Shown: positions 8,467 through 18,044, numbered from the stretch's first letter. The stretch: 64,000 nucleotides of DNA from Bacillota bacterium (GCA_023393095.1 JAEWMT010000002.1:27473-91472); one strand, 5' to 3'. Notes: generated by a model from the letters alone, not told the origin. Numbers and translations: made by a program.

Positions 8467-8519
8467 AAAATGATGGGCTGGCTCACAGATTATTTTCTGC
8501 GGCTATGCCCATCATTTTT
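8467..8519 (-). terminator. Terminator of sigG
   Basis: A 12 bp stem (AAAATGATGGGC / GCCCATCATTTT) with a 28 nt loop ending in T-rich sequence on the minus strand, about 50 nt after the sigG stop. Confidence 0.8.
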
Positions 8520-8566
8520 CTATATAAATCAATTCATCAATGGATGAAATGACTTTTACCCTTGGT

Positions 8567-9343
8567 TTAGTTCAAATAATTACGCATATTTTTTAATGCT
8601 GATTTTTCCAATCTGCTGACCTGTGCCTGGGAAATATTAATTTCTTTGGCAACTTCCATCTGCGTCTTTCCCTCAAAGAAGCGGAGCTTAATGATATTAT
8701 GTTCTCTTGCCGAGAGTTTATCCATCGCTTCCTTTAAGGATATTTCCTCAATCCAGTTCTCCTCCTTATTTTTCTTGTCACTTACCTGATCCATAATATA
8801 AAGGGCATCGCCTCCCTCAACATAAACCGGATCATAAAGAGATACGGGGCTCTGGATTGCATCCAGTGCATACACAATATCTTCCTTGCTGATTCCTATT
8901 TCAGCTGCTATCTCGCTAATCGTCGGTTCCTTTTCATTCTTCTTAACCAAGGCCTCTTTTGCATAAATAGCCTTGTATGCAGTATCCCTTAAGGAACGGC
9001 TGACTCGGATTGCATTATTATCTCTCAGATACCTACGGATTTCTCCAATAATCATCGGTACGGCATAGGTAGAAAACTTGACGTTCTGTGTTATATCAAA
9101 ATTATCAATCGCCTTCATTAGTCCTATACAACCAATTTGAAATAAATCATCTACATTTTCATTACTGTTCGAAAATCTTTGAATGATGGACAGTACAAGT
9201 CGCAGGTTGCCTTTAATGTAAAGCTCTCTAGCTTCCCTATCTCCTTTTAATATTCTTTGAAACAATTCTTCCTTTTCACTGTTTTTCAACAATGGCAGCT
9301 TAGATGTATTAACACCACATATCTCAACCTTATAAAGAGCCAT
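8567..9343 (-). CDS. sigG: Sporulation sigma factor SigG (late forespore)
   Basis: This 258-residue sigma-70 member has the SigG N terminus (KVEICGVNTSKLP), region 2 (NLRLVLSIIQRFSN, DLFQIGCIGLMKAIDNFD), region 3 (DNNAIRVSRSLRD) and region 4 with the QVSRLEKSALKNMR recognition helix. It directs late forespore gene expression after engulfment. GGAGG is 7 nt before the ATG. It follows sigE by 116 nt; that gap contains TGAATC and an AATCAT/ATGATT inverted repeat that could hold a forespore-type promoter, but the match is poor. Order spoIIGA-sigE-sigG is conserved in spore formers. Confidence 0.96.
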   Translation of the reverse strand: MALYKVEICGVNTSKLPLLKNSEKEELFQRILKGDREARELYIKGNLRLVLSIIQRFSNSNENVDDLFQIGCIGLMKAIDNFDITQNVKFSTYAVPMIIGEIRRYLRDNNAIRVSRSLRDTAYKAIYAKEALVKKNEKEPTISEIAAEIGISKEDIVYALDAIQSPVSLYDPVYVEGGDALYIMDQVSDKKNKEENWIEEISLKEAMDKLSAREHNIIKLRFFEGKTQMEVAKEINISQAQVSRLEKSALKNMRNYLN

Positions 9344-9459
9344 AACGAAACCTCCGAATCATATCATTTTCATTATAGAATGATTCACGTTTTGGCTCCT
9401 GTTTATACGATAAAAATTAAGAATTATTTTCCATATCCTGAATACCTTATCGGTACTGA

Positions 9460-10200
9460 TTATTCAAATCTAACCATTTCTTTTTTCAGTCTTTTTATAA
9501 TCTTCTTTTCGAGTCGGGATATATAAGATTGTGATATACCAAGTAAATCAGCTACTTCCTTCTGCGTCCGCTCTGTTCCGTCATCGGTATTTAATCCAAA
9601 CCGAAGATCGACGATAATCCTCTCTCTGTCCGATAGCTTAGAAAGTGCCTTTCGAAGGAGCTTTCGGTCTACTTCTTCCTCAATATTACGGTATATGACA
9701 TCTTCTTCCGTTCCAAGGATATCAGAAAGTAGCAGTTCATTTCCGTCCCAATCCACATTCAGAGGCTCGTCAATGGATACCTCCAGCTTTGTCTTATTAT
9801 TACGTCTTAAATACATTAGAATCTCATTTTCTATACAGCGAGAGGCGTAGGTTGCCAGCTTAATATTTTTATCCGGATTAAAGGTATTGATTGCTTTAAT
9901 TAGCCCGATGGTACCAATGGAAATTAGATCCTCTACTCCAACACCTGTATTATCAAACTTTTTCGCTATGTACACGACAAGCCGCAGATTATGTTCCACC
10001 AGAATAGATTTCATCTCACTATCTCGGTCAGTTCCAAGTTGAGAAATTATTTCTGCTTCCTTTACCGGATCAAGCGGTGGAGGAAGTACCTCTGCTCCGC
10101 CTATGTAATGGATCTCCCCCTTATGACCGAATATAATCGTCTTTAAATCCGGAATCATCCTAAACTGAAATTTGTTTTGAATTGACAACTTTAATAGCAT
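9460..10200 (-). CDS. sigE: Sporulation sigma factor SigE precursor (early mother cell)
   Basis: A 246-residue sigma factor with the pro-sequence and SigE-type start (LKTIIFGHKGEIHYIGGAEVLPPPL). Regions 2 (NLRLVVYIAKKFDNTGVGVEDLISIGTIGLIKA) and 4 (QKEVADLLGISQSYISRLEKKIIKRL) follow. Pro-SigE is activated in the mother cell by SpoIIGA, encoded immediately upstream. GGGAGG is 6 nt before the ATG. The likely cleavage region is the first 25-30 residues. Confidence 0.96.
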   Translation of the reverse strand: MLLKLSIQNKFQFRMIPDLKTIIFGHKGEIHYIGGAEVLPPPLDPVKEAEIISQLGTDRDSEMKSILVEHNLRLVVYIAKKFDNTGVGVEDLISIGTIGLIKAINTFNPDKNIKLATYASRCIENEILMYLRRNNKTKLEVSIDEPLNVDWDGNELLLSDILGTEEDVIYRNIEEEVDRKLLRKALSKLSDRERIIVDLRFGLNTDDGTERTQKEVADLLGISQSYISRLEKKIIKRLKKEMVRFE

Positions 10201-10320
10201 AATAAACCTCCCTTTATTATCAAGTCTGAATGTCAGCGAACCTAATATAAAATTAAAAACTCTTCACTCTTAAAACACCGTGTTTTTTGGAAAGGGCTTG
10301 CATTCTTTTTGCAAATCTAT

Positions 10321-11235
10321 CTACATTAGCTCCTTATGTAGTATTACGTGATAATCATCCTTTACAGAGAGGTGGTTATCGTAAATTGCCACGGTCACCT
10401 TCTCATTGCATATCGTTTCTTTTCCCGTATGTATTAATACTTTATCCAAAATCACTCCAAGCATCATTCCCTTAGATCTTCCTATGGATTGATATGGAAT
10501 CATCCTGAAACGAAGTAAATATTCATCATTTATTTTAGGCGCGACTCCCACTGCAGTATTCTCTAGGTAACTTCTTGCATTCTCCAATTCACTAATAGCC
10601 TGCGTTGGAAGTAGTTCCTTTAATAATGAATTCTCTACAATCATGACAGGCTTCTTAAATATGGGGTCATAAAGACAGTTACCTGTATCCATTAATCCTC
10701 TCGTAACAATGCTATGATTGTTATATGTTAGTTCTACTTCATAAGTTTCCTTCTTCTCACTCTGATACCATCTGAGCATCCATAATACAAGATAACTGAT
10801 CGGTACCATACATAGCATGGTGATTATGACAATTTTCCATGATTTATTACTCAGTATAAGAGAAGTTCCAATTTTAATGAGTTTTTCTCTTGTATTCGTG
10901 TAATAATAAATGGAATTAATCAAACCTCCGACGAAATATGTAATTAGATATAGTGCAACTATCTGTTTAAATAGCTCAAGCTTCTTCATTTTTCCAAATG
11001 CAATCCAAACCATAATAATAGATGCTGCCACATTCATTATTAGAAACCGTAATATTATATTTATCCATGGGAAGATACTTACCATCACGGTAAATATCCC
11101 TCCGACTGCTGCTGCTCCCAACATTCTTTTCAAACTACTGTTCTTTCGACTCACTTTTTTTAGAAGATACAGCAGGATGAAATCCATGAAAAAATTTAGG
11201 ATAAAAATAATATCCGGATATATTTCTAGATACAA
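10321..11235 (-). CDS. spoIIGA: Sporulation sigma-E processing peptidase SpoIIGA
   Basis: A 304-residue protein with five predicted membrane helices in the first 150 residues and a C-terminal aspartic-protease-like domain with the catalytic LMDTGN motif at about 178-183. It is a septal protease that cleaves pro-SigE after a signal from the forespore (SpoIIR). The start is TTG at 11235 with GGAGG 6 nt upstream. It lies between ftsZ and sigE. A TGACAAA sequence at 11311-11317 (minus strand) is one mismatch from a Spo0A box and may mark its promoter. Confidence 0.93.
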   Translation of the reverse strand: MYLEIYPDIIFILNFFMDFILLYLLKKVSRKNSSLKRMLGAAAVGGIFTVMVSIFPWINIILRFLIMNVAASIIMVWIAFGKMKKLELFKQIVALYLITYFVGGLINSIYYYTNTREKLIKIGTSLILSNKSWKIVIITMLCMVPISYLVLWMLRWYQSEKKETYEVELTYNNHSIVTRGLMDTGNCLYDPIFKKPVMIVENSLLKELLPTQAISELENARSYLENTAVGVAPKINDEYLLRFRMIPYQSIGRSKGMMLGVILDKVLIHTGKETICNEKVTVAIYDNHLSVKDDYHVILHKELM

Positions 11236-11390
11236 AATTCACCTCCACCAACATGTCAGTCATTCATCAGCCAAGTACATTTACGATTATATCTTGTTTG
11301 AATTCCATTTTTTGTCATTTCCTAGTAAATAAATCTTTGTTTTCATTTACTATATTTTACATCAACTGCACTTATTTTCATTTAAAGTAT

Positions 11391-11432
11391 AAAAAAAACT
11401 GTTAGATTATTCTTATTAAAATAATCTAACAG
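11391..11432 (-). terminator. Terminator of ftsZ/dcw operon
   Basis: A perfect 13 bp stem (CTGTTAGATTATT / AATAATCTAACAG) followed on the minus strand by eight T residues, 180 nt after the ftsZ stop. It separates the division cluster from spoIIGA, which therefore needs its own promoter in 11236-11390. Confidence 0.9.
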
Positions 11433-11540
11433 CCTAAATCTCTTATGTATTATGATTTTTCTCGTATTATTTGTTATGTCGAATTCTAAATGTATCGTAT
11501 AACATGTATTCTAAAAATACTTATTATTCGGTTCATAATG

Positions 11541-11640
11541 AACCGTTTTCAATTTATATAAGTTTTATTTGTTATGGCGTGTTCTTAAAGAACCGTTTTT
11601 AATTTATATAAGTTTTATTTGTTATGACGGTTCTTTTGGA
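11541..11640. repeat. 50 bp tandem duplication of the ftsZ 3' end
   Basis: Units 11541-11590 and 11591-11640 match at 37 of their first 40 positions. The second unit contains the last codons and stop of ftsZ. A third, more decayed copy of the tail (TTATTTGTTATGTCG) is at 11467-11481 and would still read RHNK-stop. A CGGTTCA/TGAACCG hairpin lies beside it at 11529-11545. Confidence 0.8.
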
Positions 11641-12850
11641 GAAACTCAGGTATTTTAATACCACTCGGATCTGTATTCGTATTTGCAGGAGCTTTTGCTG
11701 GCTGGCTAACCGGACGTCGGTTCGGATCGGTCTGGAAGCTGCTTGCTGTACTCTGTATTGAATTATTTATCTGACTAGCACCGGAGTATGTATTATAGGT
11801 TCTTCCCAAATTCATCTCAGGTTTTACCGTAGGTCTGATCGGACTAGGTGTGGAGGAGGAATGTCTTAAAAAGTCCGGTGTCTTAACCATGTCCTTTGAC
11901 TTGTTGTCAAGTCCGGTTGCGATAACAGTAATTGTTGCTGTATCCGGAGTAGTATCATCAAACATAGCACCAAAAATAATATTTGCAGAATCTCCTGATA
12001 ACTCTTGAACCAGAGTAGCAGCCTCGTTCGCTTCAATCAAGCTGATATCACCGGAAATATTAATAATAACATGGGATGCACCCTGAATGGTTGTCTCAAG
12101 TAACGGACTAGTAATTGCCTGTTTTACTGCATCAATACATTTATCATCACCTATTCCCATACCAATACCGATATGAGCTACACCCTTGTCCTTCATTACG
12201 GTCTGAACATCAGCAAAATCAAGATTAATCAAACCTGGTACATTAATTAAATCAGTGATACCCTGAACACCCTGCTGTAAAACTTCATCTGCCTTACGAA
12301 GCGCATCCGGCATTGTGGTTCTTCGATCAACAATCTCTAATAATTTATCATTCGGAATAACGATTAAGGTATCTACATGTTCTTTTAAACGGTCAATGCC
12401 GCTGATAGCATTTGTCATTCGCTGTTTGGCTTCGAATTTAAAAGGCTTTGTCACAATTCCTACCGTCAGGATTCCCATATCTTTTGCAATCTGTGCTACT
12501 ACCGGAGCGGCTCCTGTACCTGTTCCGCCACCCATACCACAGGTTACAAATATCATATCAGCACCTTTTATAATTTCTGCCAGCTGCTCCCTGCTCTCTT
12601 CAGCAGCTTTTTGTCCGATTTCAGGCTGTGCACCTGCACCAAGACCTTTGGTAAGCTTCTCACCAATCTGAATTACCTGCGGAGCTTTACAGTTTTTTAA
12701 ATGCTGCTTATCTGTATTCACGCAAATAAATTCTACTCCCACAATGTTTTCTTCTATCATTCGATTAACGGCGTTATTACCTGCTCCTCCTACCCCGATT
12801 ACAAGTATTTTTGCTGTAGTATCCGCCTCATTTGTTCTTATCTCTAGCAA
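11615..12850 (-). CDS. ftsZ: Cell division GTPase FtsZ
   Basis: A 411-residue FtsZ. The tubulin-like GTPase has the nucleotide loop GVGGAGNNAVNRM, the signature GGGTGTGAAP (about 109-118) and the T7 loop NLDFADVQTVM. A variable linker follows, and the C-terminal peptide IKIPEFLQKN resembles the partner-binding tail. It forms the Z ring at mid-cell and, in sporulation, polar septa. The start is TTG at 12850 with GGAGG 8 nt upstream. No ftsA or sepF is adjacent. Its 3' end is tandemly duplicated downstream. Confidence 0.98.
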   Translation of the reverse strand: MLEIRTNEADTTAKILVIGVGGAGNNAVNRMIEENIVGVEFICVNTDKQHLKNCKAPQVIQIGEKLTKGLGAGAQPEIGQKAAEESREQLAEIIKGADMIFVTCGMGGGTGTGAAPVVAQIAKDMGILTVGIVTKPFKFEAKQRMTNAISGIDRLKEHVDTLIVIPNDKLLEIVDRRTTMPDALRKADEVLQQGVQGITDLINVPGLINLDFADVQTVMKDKGVAHIGIGMGIGDDKCIDAVKQAITSPLLETTIQGASHVIINISGDISLIEANEAATLVQELSGDSANIIFGAMFDDTTPDTATITVIATGLDNKSKDMVKTPDFLRHSSSTPSPIRPTVKPEMNLGRTYNTYSGASQINNSIQSTASSFQTDPNRRPVSQPAKAPANTNTDPSGIKIPEFLQKNRHNK

Positions 12851-13104
12851 GGTCTATTCCTCCTTTATCGTATTCTCTAATTTATAACAATTGGTTCTAT
12901 TTTTCCTGTAATAATTTGTTATATTTAGTAATATTTTTTAAAATAATCATTTAACATTTCCAAAAAACCACATCATGATGGGGATTAAAACTTGTCCATA
13001 CACAATTTGTGGGGTTCCATAATCCTACTTAATATAATATCTTTAAATTCCCAAATAATCAAGCATAATTTTTAAAAAATGAGAATTATTTAAGCCATTA
13101 TAAT

Positions 13105-13860
13105 CTATTGTGTCGATTTTTTAAATTTGGCAATAACCTCGGCACCTTTTTCATAATTCCTCATATCAAGTTCATACACATGTTTACCTTTTGCCTTAGT
13201 CAGGATATTGTTTAGGTTAGAAAGTGCATCGTAATAGTCTTCCTTTTTTCCAAGCAAAACTTCTATATCTTCACAGTGAAGAGTAACATTTTCTTCGCTA
13301 TCAAAACTTATGATGTCAACATCCAGTTTATACTTATTGATTAATTTGGTTAGGTTTAATATTACATTAAATAATTTATCATTTTGTGCTTCAAGCTTTT
13401 CATGTAGTATAATTTTCTCGAACTGAAGGCCTTTGATTATGGGTATTTTCTCAATTCTCTTAGAGGAACTCTCTACCACAATACCATCCTTATCAAAATA
13501 GAGGTATTCTCCCATGAAATGTACACAGCCCGTTACAATTTTATCATAAACATAAACTGCAACCTTGTGACTACTTACCATTTCCACCTCTATCTTCTCA
13601 ATAAACGGAATCACAGGCTTTTTAAAAAAACGGTATTTTAGGTATAGGTATACTGAATTATTATCCAGCTCGGACTGCATTATTGTTTCCCTAATCTGCT
13701 TAGCACTATAACGACTTGTTCCTATTACATCTACTTTTTTTATACTAAATGTAAACAGAAACATAACACACGGTATAACAATAATAATCAGAACAAGCAG
13801 TATTTTTCGAAAAATTCTCTTTAGTACACTATAAATATTCCTTCGTCTATTAAATTTCAT
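13105..13860 (-). CDS. divIB: Cell division protein DivIB/FtsQ
   Basis: A 251-residue bitopic protein with a basic N terminus (MKFNRRRN), one membrane helix at about 20-41 and a POTRA domain right after it (FSIKKVDVIGTSRYSAKQI), then a beta domain. FtsQ/DivIB joins FtsL and DivIC at the septum and controls septal wall synthesis. The start at 13860 follows GGAGG by 5 nt; longer versions place the site inside the coding region. It lies between murA and ftsZ. A weak hairpin with a T-run at 12963-13016 lies in the 254 bp gap before ftsZ. Confidence 0.9.
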   Translation of the reverse strand: MKFNRRRNIYSVLKRIFRKILLVLIIIVIPCVMFLFTFSIKKVDVIGTSRYSAKQIRETIMQSELDNNSVYLYLKYRFFKKPVIPFIEKIEVEMVSSHKVAVYVYDKIVTGCVHFMGEYLYFDKDGIVVESSSKRIEKIPIIKGLQFEKIILHEKLEAQNDKLFNVILNLTKLINKYKLDVDIISFDSEENVTLHCEDIEVLLGKKEDYYDALSNLNNILTKAKGKHVYELDMRNYEKGAEVIAKFKKSTQ

Positions 13861-13902
13861 CATTACCTCCATGATACTGCTCTTCAATATCATATACAGT
13901 CT

Positions 13903-15195
13903 TCACAAAGCAATTTGGGATATATTTCCACTCCGAAATCTAATTTTAGCTCCTAAAAGAGTTAGATCTCTGCAAATATCCTCATAGCCCCGTTCTATAT
14001 AGGAAGCATCACATACTACCGTTGTACCCTCTGCTGCTAAACCAGCTATCACAAGTGCAGCTCCGCCACGTAATTCATGGGCATGAACCACAGCTCCATG
14101 CAAGCCCTTAACTCCGGTAATTATGGCTTTATTCTCGTTTTCCTGAAGGCTGATCACCGCTCCCATTTTCCTAAGTTCTTCTACATTCTGATAACGTGAT
14201 TCAAATATTTCTTCTATGATAGTACTTTTTCCATCAGCTAAACATAAAATACTCATGAGCTGCGACTGCATATCGGTTGGAAACCCTGGATAGACCTGCG
14301 TTTTTAATATTTCAATCGGCTGAGGTCTTTTTTCACTACGTATTTTAATCACATTACCCAGAACTTCCACGTCGCATCCTGTTCTTCTAAGTACTCTGAT
14401 TGTTGATGTAAGCTGGCGGTCAGGAGTATCTAATAATACAATATCTCCCCTTGTTGCAGCAACCGCTGCCATATATGTTCCTGCAACGATTCGATCCGTC
14501 GAAAGCGTAAATTCAACATCATGCAAACCTTTTACGCCTTCTATCTCAATATAATCGGATCCTTTACCACAAATCCTTGCACCTGCTTCAATAAGATATC
14601 TGCATACTTCAGTAACCTCCGGCTCTCTTGCTGCATTATATATTCGAGTAACACCTTCGGATAATACTGCGGTAAGTATCACATTCTGAGTAGCTCCAAC
14701 ACTGGATTTTTCAAAAAATATATCATTACCGACTATTTTTTCGGTACAGCAGTGAATAATATTTTTCTCTTCCCCAAGAAACTCCTGAGTAATATTCATT
14801 TTACAAATCGCATCCAAATGTCTATCAATTGGCCTCTTGCCAATGGAACAGCCACCGGGATATGCTATTGTCACCTCATGGAATCTGCCAAGGATTGCTC
14901 CAAGATACAGAATGGAACTTCTCATCTTTCTGACTGAATCTTCTGAAACCTTAGTCATGTAAGCAGAACTACTGTCTACAATCAACGTATTATTATCCCA
15001 AGAGGTTTTGCATCCCAGTTCCTCCAGGATTTTCACCATATGAAATACATCAAGTATTTTGGGACAATTCCTTAGTATCGAAATACCTTTATTCAAAATA
15101 GTAGCAGCAATAACCGGTAGTGCTGCATTCTTTGAACCTTGTATTTTTAACTCGCCTTTTAACTGCTCTCCGCCGATGACCTCAATACTCGACAT
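13903..15195 (-). CDS. murA: UDP-N-acetylglucosamine 1-carboxyvinyltransferase MurA
   Basis: A 430-residue EPSP-synthase-fold enzyme catalysing the first committed step of peptidoglycan synthesis, transfer of enolpyruvyl from PEP to UDP-GlcNAc. The start region GSKNAALPVIAATIL and the catalytic Cys loop PGGCSIGKRPIDRHL are present; a Cys here predicts fosfomycin sensitivity. GAGG precedes the ATG. It sits between ftsW and divIB, in the place murG or murC often holds. Paralogues may exist elsewhere in the genome. Confidence 0.97.
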   Translation of the reverse strand: MSSIEVIGGEQLKGELKIQGSKNAALPVIAATILNKGISILRNCPKILDVFHMVKILEELGCKTSWDNNTLIVDSSSAYMTKVSEDSVRKMRSSILYLGAILGRFHEVTIAYPGGCSIGKRPIDRHLDAICKMNITQEFLGEEKNIIHCCTEKIVGNDIFFEKSSVGATQNVILTAVLSEGVTRIYNAAREPEVTEVCRYLIEAGARICGKGSDYIEIEGVKGLHDVEFTLSTDRIVAGTYMAAVAATRGDIVLLDTPDRQLTSTIRVLRRTGCDVEVLGNVIKIRSEKRPQPIEILKTQVYPGFPTDMQSQLMSILCLADGKSTIIEEIFESRYQNVEELRKMGAVISLQENENKAIITGVKGLHGAVVHAHELRGGAALVIAGLAAEGTTVVCDASYIERGYEDICRDLTLLGAKIRFRSGNISQIAL

Positions 15196-15320
15196 AGCAC
15201 ACCTCAGACAATAAGGAAATATATTACTACTATATGAATCCTCCTTTGTCCGCGTGAATCCTGCATTGTCCCGATTATTTCCGTAAGGAGCTTATAATAA
15301 ATGCTCATTGAGAACCGGAA

Positions 15321-15361
15321 GAACTTAAAATGAATTTCCAATGGAATTCATTTTTTAGTTC
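15321..15361 (-). terminator. Hairpin after ftsW, possible attenuating terminator
   Basis: The arms AAAATGAATT/AATTCATTTT with outer GAAC/GTTC form a strong stem. A second hairpin, GTAATGAT/ATCATTAC at 15371-15391, overlaps the ftsW stop. There is no strong T-tract, so it may attenuate rather than end transcription into murA. Confidence 0.45.
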
Positions 15362-15387
15362 TTTCTAAGTGTAATGATGTTTTATCA

Positions 15388-16536
15388 TTACGCTTTTTCT
15401 CCTTTAATCTGATTCGAGACACTTAGAACAATTCCCATCTCAAATAAGAGTACCATAACCGAGCTTCCTCCGTAACTGATAAAAGGAAGTGTATTACCGG
15501 TTGACGGAATGGTGTTTGTAACAACCGCAATATTAATGATTACCTGAATTGCGATATGGGCAAGCACTCCGGTAGCAATAAGACCACCGTATAAATCAGT
15601 TGAATTTATAGCAATGATAAAAATACGCCACATTAATAAAATAAATAATAAGATTAGGGCAAATGCTCCAAATAACCCCATTTCCTCACAGATGACTGTA
15701 AAAATCATATCGTTATGGGATTCCGGAATAAAGCCCAGCTTCTGAATGCTATGTCCGAGCCCCTTACCAAAGATTCCTCCCGATGCAATTGCATACAGAC
15801 CTTGCAGAATCTGATATCCATTGTCCGCTGTTTCAACATGAAGCCATGCATTAATACGATCGGAACGATAGGAGTTGAAACAGAAGATAAAGATTAACCC
15901 CATTCCGACCAGCATCGCACCCGATATAAGAAAGTATGCCTTCTTTCTGCTGGCAACAAAACAGACTGAAACTAGGATTACTGCTACTATAATCGCTGTA
16001 GAAAGGTTTTCTATAACAATTAACCCAAGTAAAGGTGCTATGAATAAACATACGCGGATAAACCCTGAAAATTTATCAAGCTTTTTAGGCGCAAGATTAA
16101 TGATATATGCAGTAAATAGAATAACACATATTTTGGTAAGCTCGGAAGGTTGAAATCTTCCGACCAAAGGAATTTCAATCCATCTTTTTGATCCCTTTGT
16201 GGCATTTCCAAATAAAAGAACAAAAGTCTGTAAAAATAGGCAGAGTGCATAAAGAAGTGCAATCGGTCTTAATTTTATAATTGGAAGTTTGGTGATATAA
16301 AGATGATAATCTATCTTTGAAACGAAAATCATAACAAGGATACCAATACCTGCAAGAAGCGCCTGTCTCTCAAGGTAAAAGGCGGGTGACAGGTCCTTCA
16401 TCTGTGCATTAAATGCACTGGTACTATAAATAAATACCAGACCAAAGCATACCAAAAAAAGAACCAGAAAAAGTAGGCTGTAGTCATAATAGCTATGCAT
16501 TTTTTTTTGATTGGTTTGTGCTAATGTTCTACTCAT
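15388..16536 (-). CDS. ftsW: Septal peptidoglycan polymerase FtsW (SEDS family)
   Basis: A 382-residue SEDS protein with about 10 membrane helices. It carries GSKRWIEIPLVGRFQPSELTK (extracellular loop 2 region), the IPESHNDMIFTVICEEMG signature with the D/E residues, and the C-terminal GNTLPFISYGGSSV motif. SEDS proteins polymerise lipid II into glycan with a class B PBP partner; two such PBP genes lie upstream in this cluster. The start at 16536 follows GGGAGG by 5 nt. FtsW is preferred over RodA because of its position next to murD and ftsZ; it could be the sporulation SpoVE type. Confidence 0.94.
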   Translation of the reverse strand: MSRTLAQTNQKKMHSYYDYSLLFLVLFLVCFGLVFIYSTSAFNAQMKDLSPAFYLERQALLAGIGILVMIFVSKIDYHLYITKLPIIKLRPIALLYALCLFLQTFVLLFGNATKGSKRWIEIPLVGRFQPSELTKICVILFTAYIINLAPKKLDKFSGFIRVCLFIAPLLGLIVIENLSTAIIVAVILVSVCFVASRKKAYFLISGAMLVGMGLIFIFCFNSYRSDRINAWLHVETADNGYQILQGLYAIASGGIFGKGLGHSIQKLGFIPESHNDMIFTVICEEMGLFGAFALILLFILLMWRIFIIAINSTDLYGGLIATGVLAHIAIQVIINIAVVTNTIPSTGNTLPFISYGGSSVMVLLFEMGIVLSVSNQIKGEKA

Positions 16537-16562
16537 CAAAACCTCCCTAACAAGTCAAAAGC

Positions 16563-17921
16563 TTAAAGCATTTCCCTTACATATTCCTTAAAAAGGTTAC
16601 CACGCTGCTCATAATTATCAAACATCCCCCAGCTTGCACAGGCCGGCGAAAGAAGTACCACATCTCCGGGTACAGCCTCTTTTGAACTGACACTGACTGC
16701 TTCTTTTAGACTATCCGTCATAATGATATTTGTAAAGCCGTGTCGTCTTGCTGTTTCTGCAAATTGCTCCTTTGTTTGACCAAGAAGGACAAGACATTTC
16801 ACTTTACCCTCAAAGGCTTCAATCAACTCATCAAAGGGTAACTTCTTATCATATCCCCCTCCGATTAATATGGTAGGACACCTCATTGCCTGAACTGCCC
16901 TTATGGAAGCATCGGGATTCGTTCCCTTAGAGTCGTTATAATATGTAACTCCGTTAATTGTCTCCACAAATTCTATTCTATGTTCAACTGCTTTAAATTT
17001 CAGCAGTGTTTTACGGATATATTCCATCGGAATTCCCATTGCGACAGCAATGCCGACGGCTGCCATAACATTTTCATAATTATGCTTACCAAGAATACGC
17101 AGCTCGTTAATATTACATACCATCTGTCTATTGCCATTCTCCGAGTACACGATTTCTTCTCCATCCAGATACATACCATCGTTCAGTTTACGGCTGCTAC
17201 TAAAAAACAGAATTCTTGTTCCAAGGCGGTCTGCCATAGCTCTTAATATTTCATCTTCGTAATTTAAGATGCACAGCTCGGACTTCGTCTGATTCCTTGT
17301 GATTCGTTCTTTCATCGCTATGTAGTTATCCATTGTATAATGCCGATCCAGGTGATCCGGAGTAATATTTAAAATAACACTGACATCCGGTTTAAATTCA
17401 TGAATTGTCTCAAGCTGAAAACTGCTGAGCTCAATTACAGTAACCGCCTTATCCGTAGTGTCTAAAGCAGCATCGGAATAAGCTTTTCCGATATTTCCGA
17501 CCACATAGACTTCCTCAAAATAGGATTTCATGATTTCCCCTACTAGAGTAGTGGTAGTTGTTTTACCGTTCGTTCCTGTAATACCGATAATTTTACCTTT
17601 TGTAAAGCTGTATGCCAGTTCAATCTCTCCCCATACAGGAATATGATTGGCCTTTATTTTCAAAATATCTGGGTGATCTGCAGCAATTCCGGGACTTAGA
17701 ATAAGTAAATCAATGGTAGGAATGATATCCTCCGAAAGAATTCCGGTGATTAATTCAAATTGATGCTCCACATCAAGTCTTTCTTTAAAATCCTCATCCT
17801 TCAGATTGGTATTGCGATCAAACATCAGAACGTTTGCTCCGAGTTTTTGCAGCATATTTGCTGCGGAGATTCCGCTTCTGGCTGCTCCGTATACCATTAC
17901 CCTCTTATTTTCGAACTGCAT
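16563..17921 (-). CDS. murD: UDP-N-acetylmuramoylalanine--D-glutamate ligase MurD
   Basis: A 452-residue Mur ligase that adds D-Glu to UDP-MurNAc-L-Ala with ATP. It has an N-terminal Rossmann domain (VYGAARSGISAA), the P-loop GITGTNGKTTTTTL at about 112-125, the central NITPDHLDRH motif and the C-terminal YYNDSKGTNPDAS element. The start at 17921 follows GGAGGG; the longer frame is rejected because it covers the site. The 123 nt between mraY and murD contain the structured leader shared with ylmC. Confidence 0.97.
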   Translation of the reverse strand: MQFENKRVMVYGAARSGISAANMLQKLGANVLMFDRNTNLKDEDFKERLDVEHQFELITGILSEDIIPTIDLLILSPGIAADHPDILKIKANHIPVWGEIELAYSFTKGKIIGITGTNGKTTTTTLVGEIMKSYFEEVYVVGNIGKAYSDAALDTTDKAVTVIELSSFQLETIHEFKPDVSVILNITPDHLDRHYTMDNYIAMKERITRNQTKSELCILNYEDEILRAMADRLGTRILFFSSSRKLNDGMYLDGEEIVYSENGNRQMVCNINELRILGKHNYENVMAAVGIAVAMGIPMEYIRKTLLKFKAVEHRIEFVETINGVTYYNDSKGTNPDASIRAVQAMRCPTILIGGGYDKKLPFDELIEAFEGKVKCLVLLGQTKEQFAETARRHGFTNIIMTDSLKEAVSVSSKEAVPGDVVLLSPACASWGMFDNYEQRGNLFKEYVREML

Positions 17922-17928
17922 ACTCTCC

Positions 17929-17992
17929 CTCCATTCTGCCAAAATACCGCAACTTTGGCATCAGCACAAATTGCAAAGTGGATTATCTTTGC
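17929..17992 (-). promoter_or_regulatory. Structured 5' leader of murD, related to the ylmC leader
   Basis: On the minus strand a perfect stem GCAAAG/CTTTGC (17973-17992) is followed by AATTTGTGCT, a GCCAAAG/TTTTGGC hairpin with GCGGT in the loop, and GGCAGAATGGAG carrying the ribosome binding site. About 41 of 46 positions match the ylmC leader, with most differences C/T or A/G. It lies inside an operon, so it may act on translation or as an internal repeat. Confidence 0.5.
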
Positions 17993-18044
17993 CCCTCACT
18001 TTAACCTTTATAGCAAACTCATTCTGTACTTTTGTTGGTCGAAA

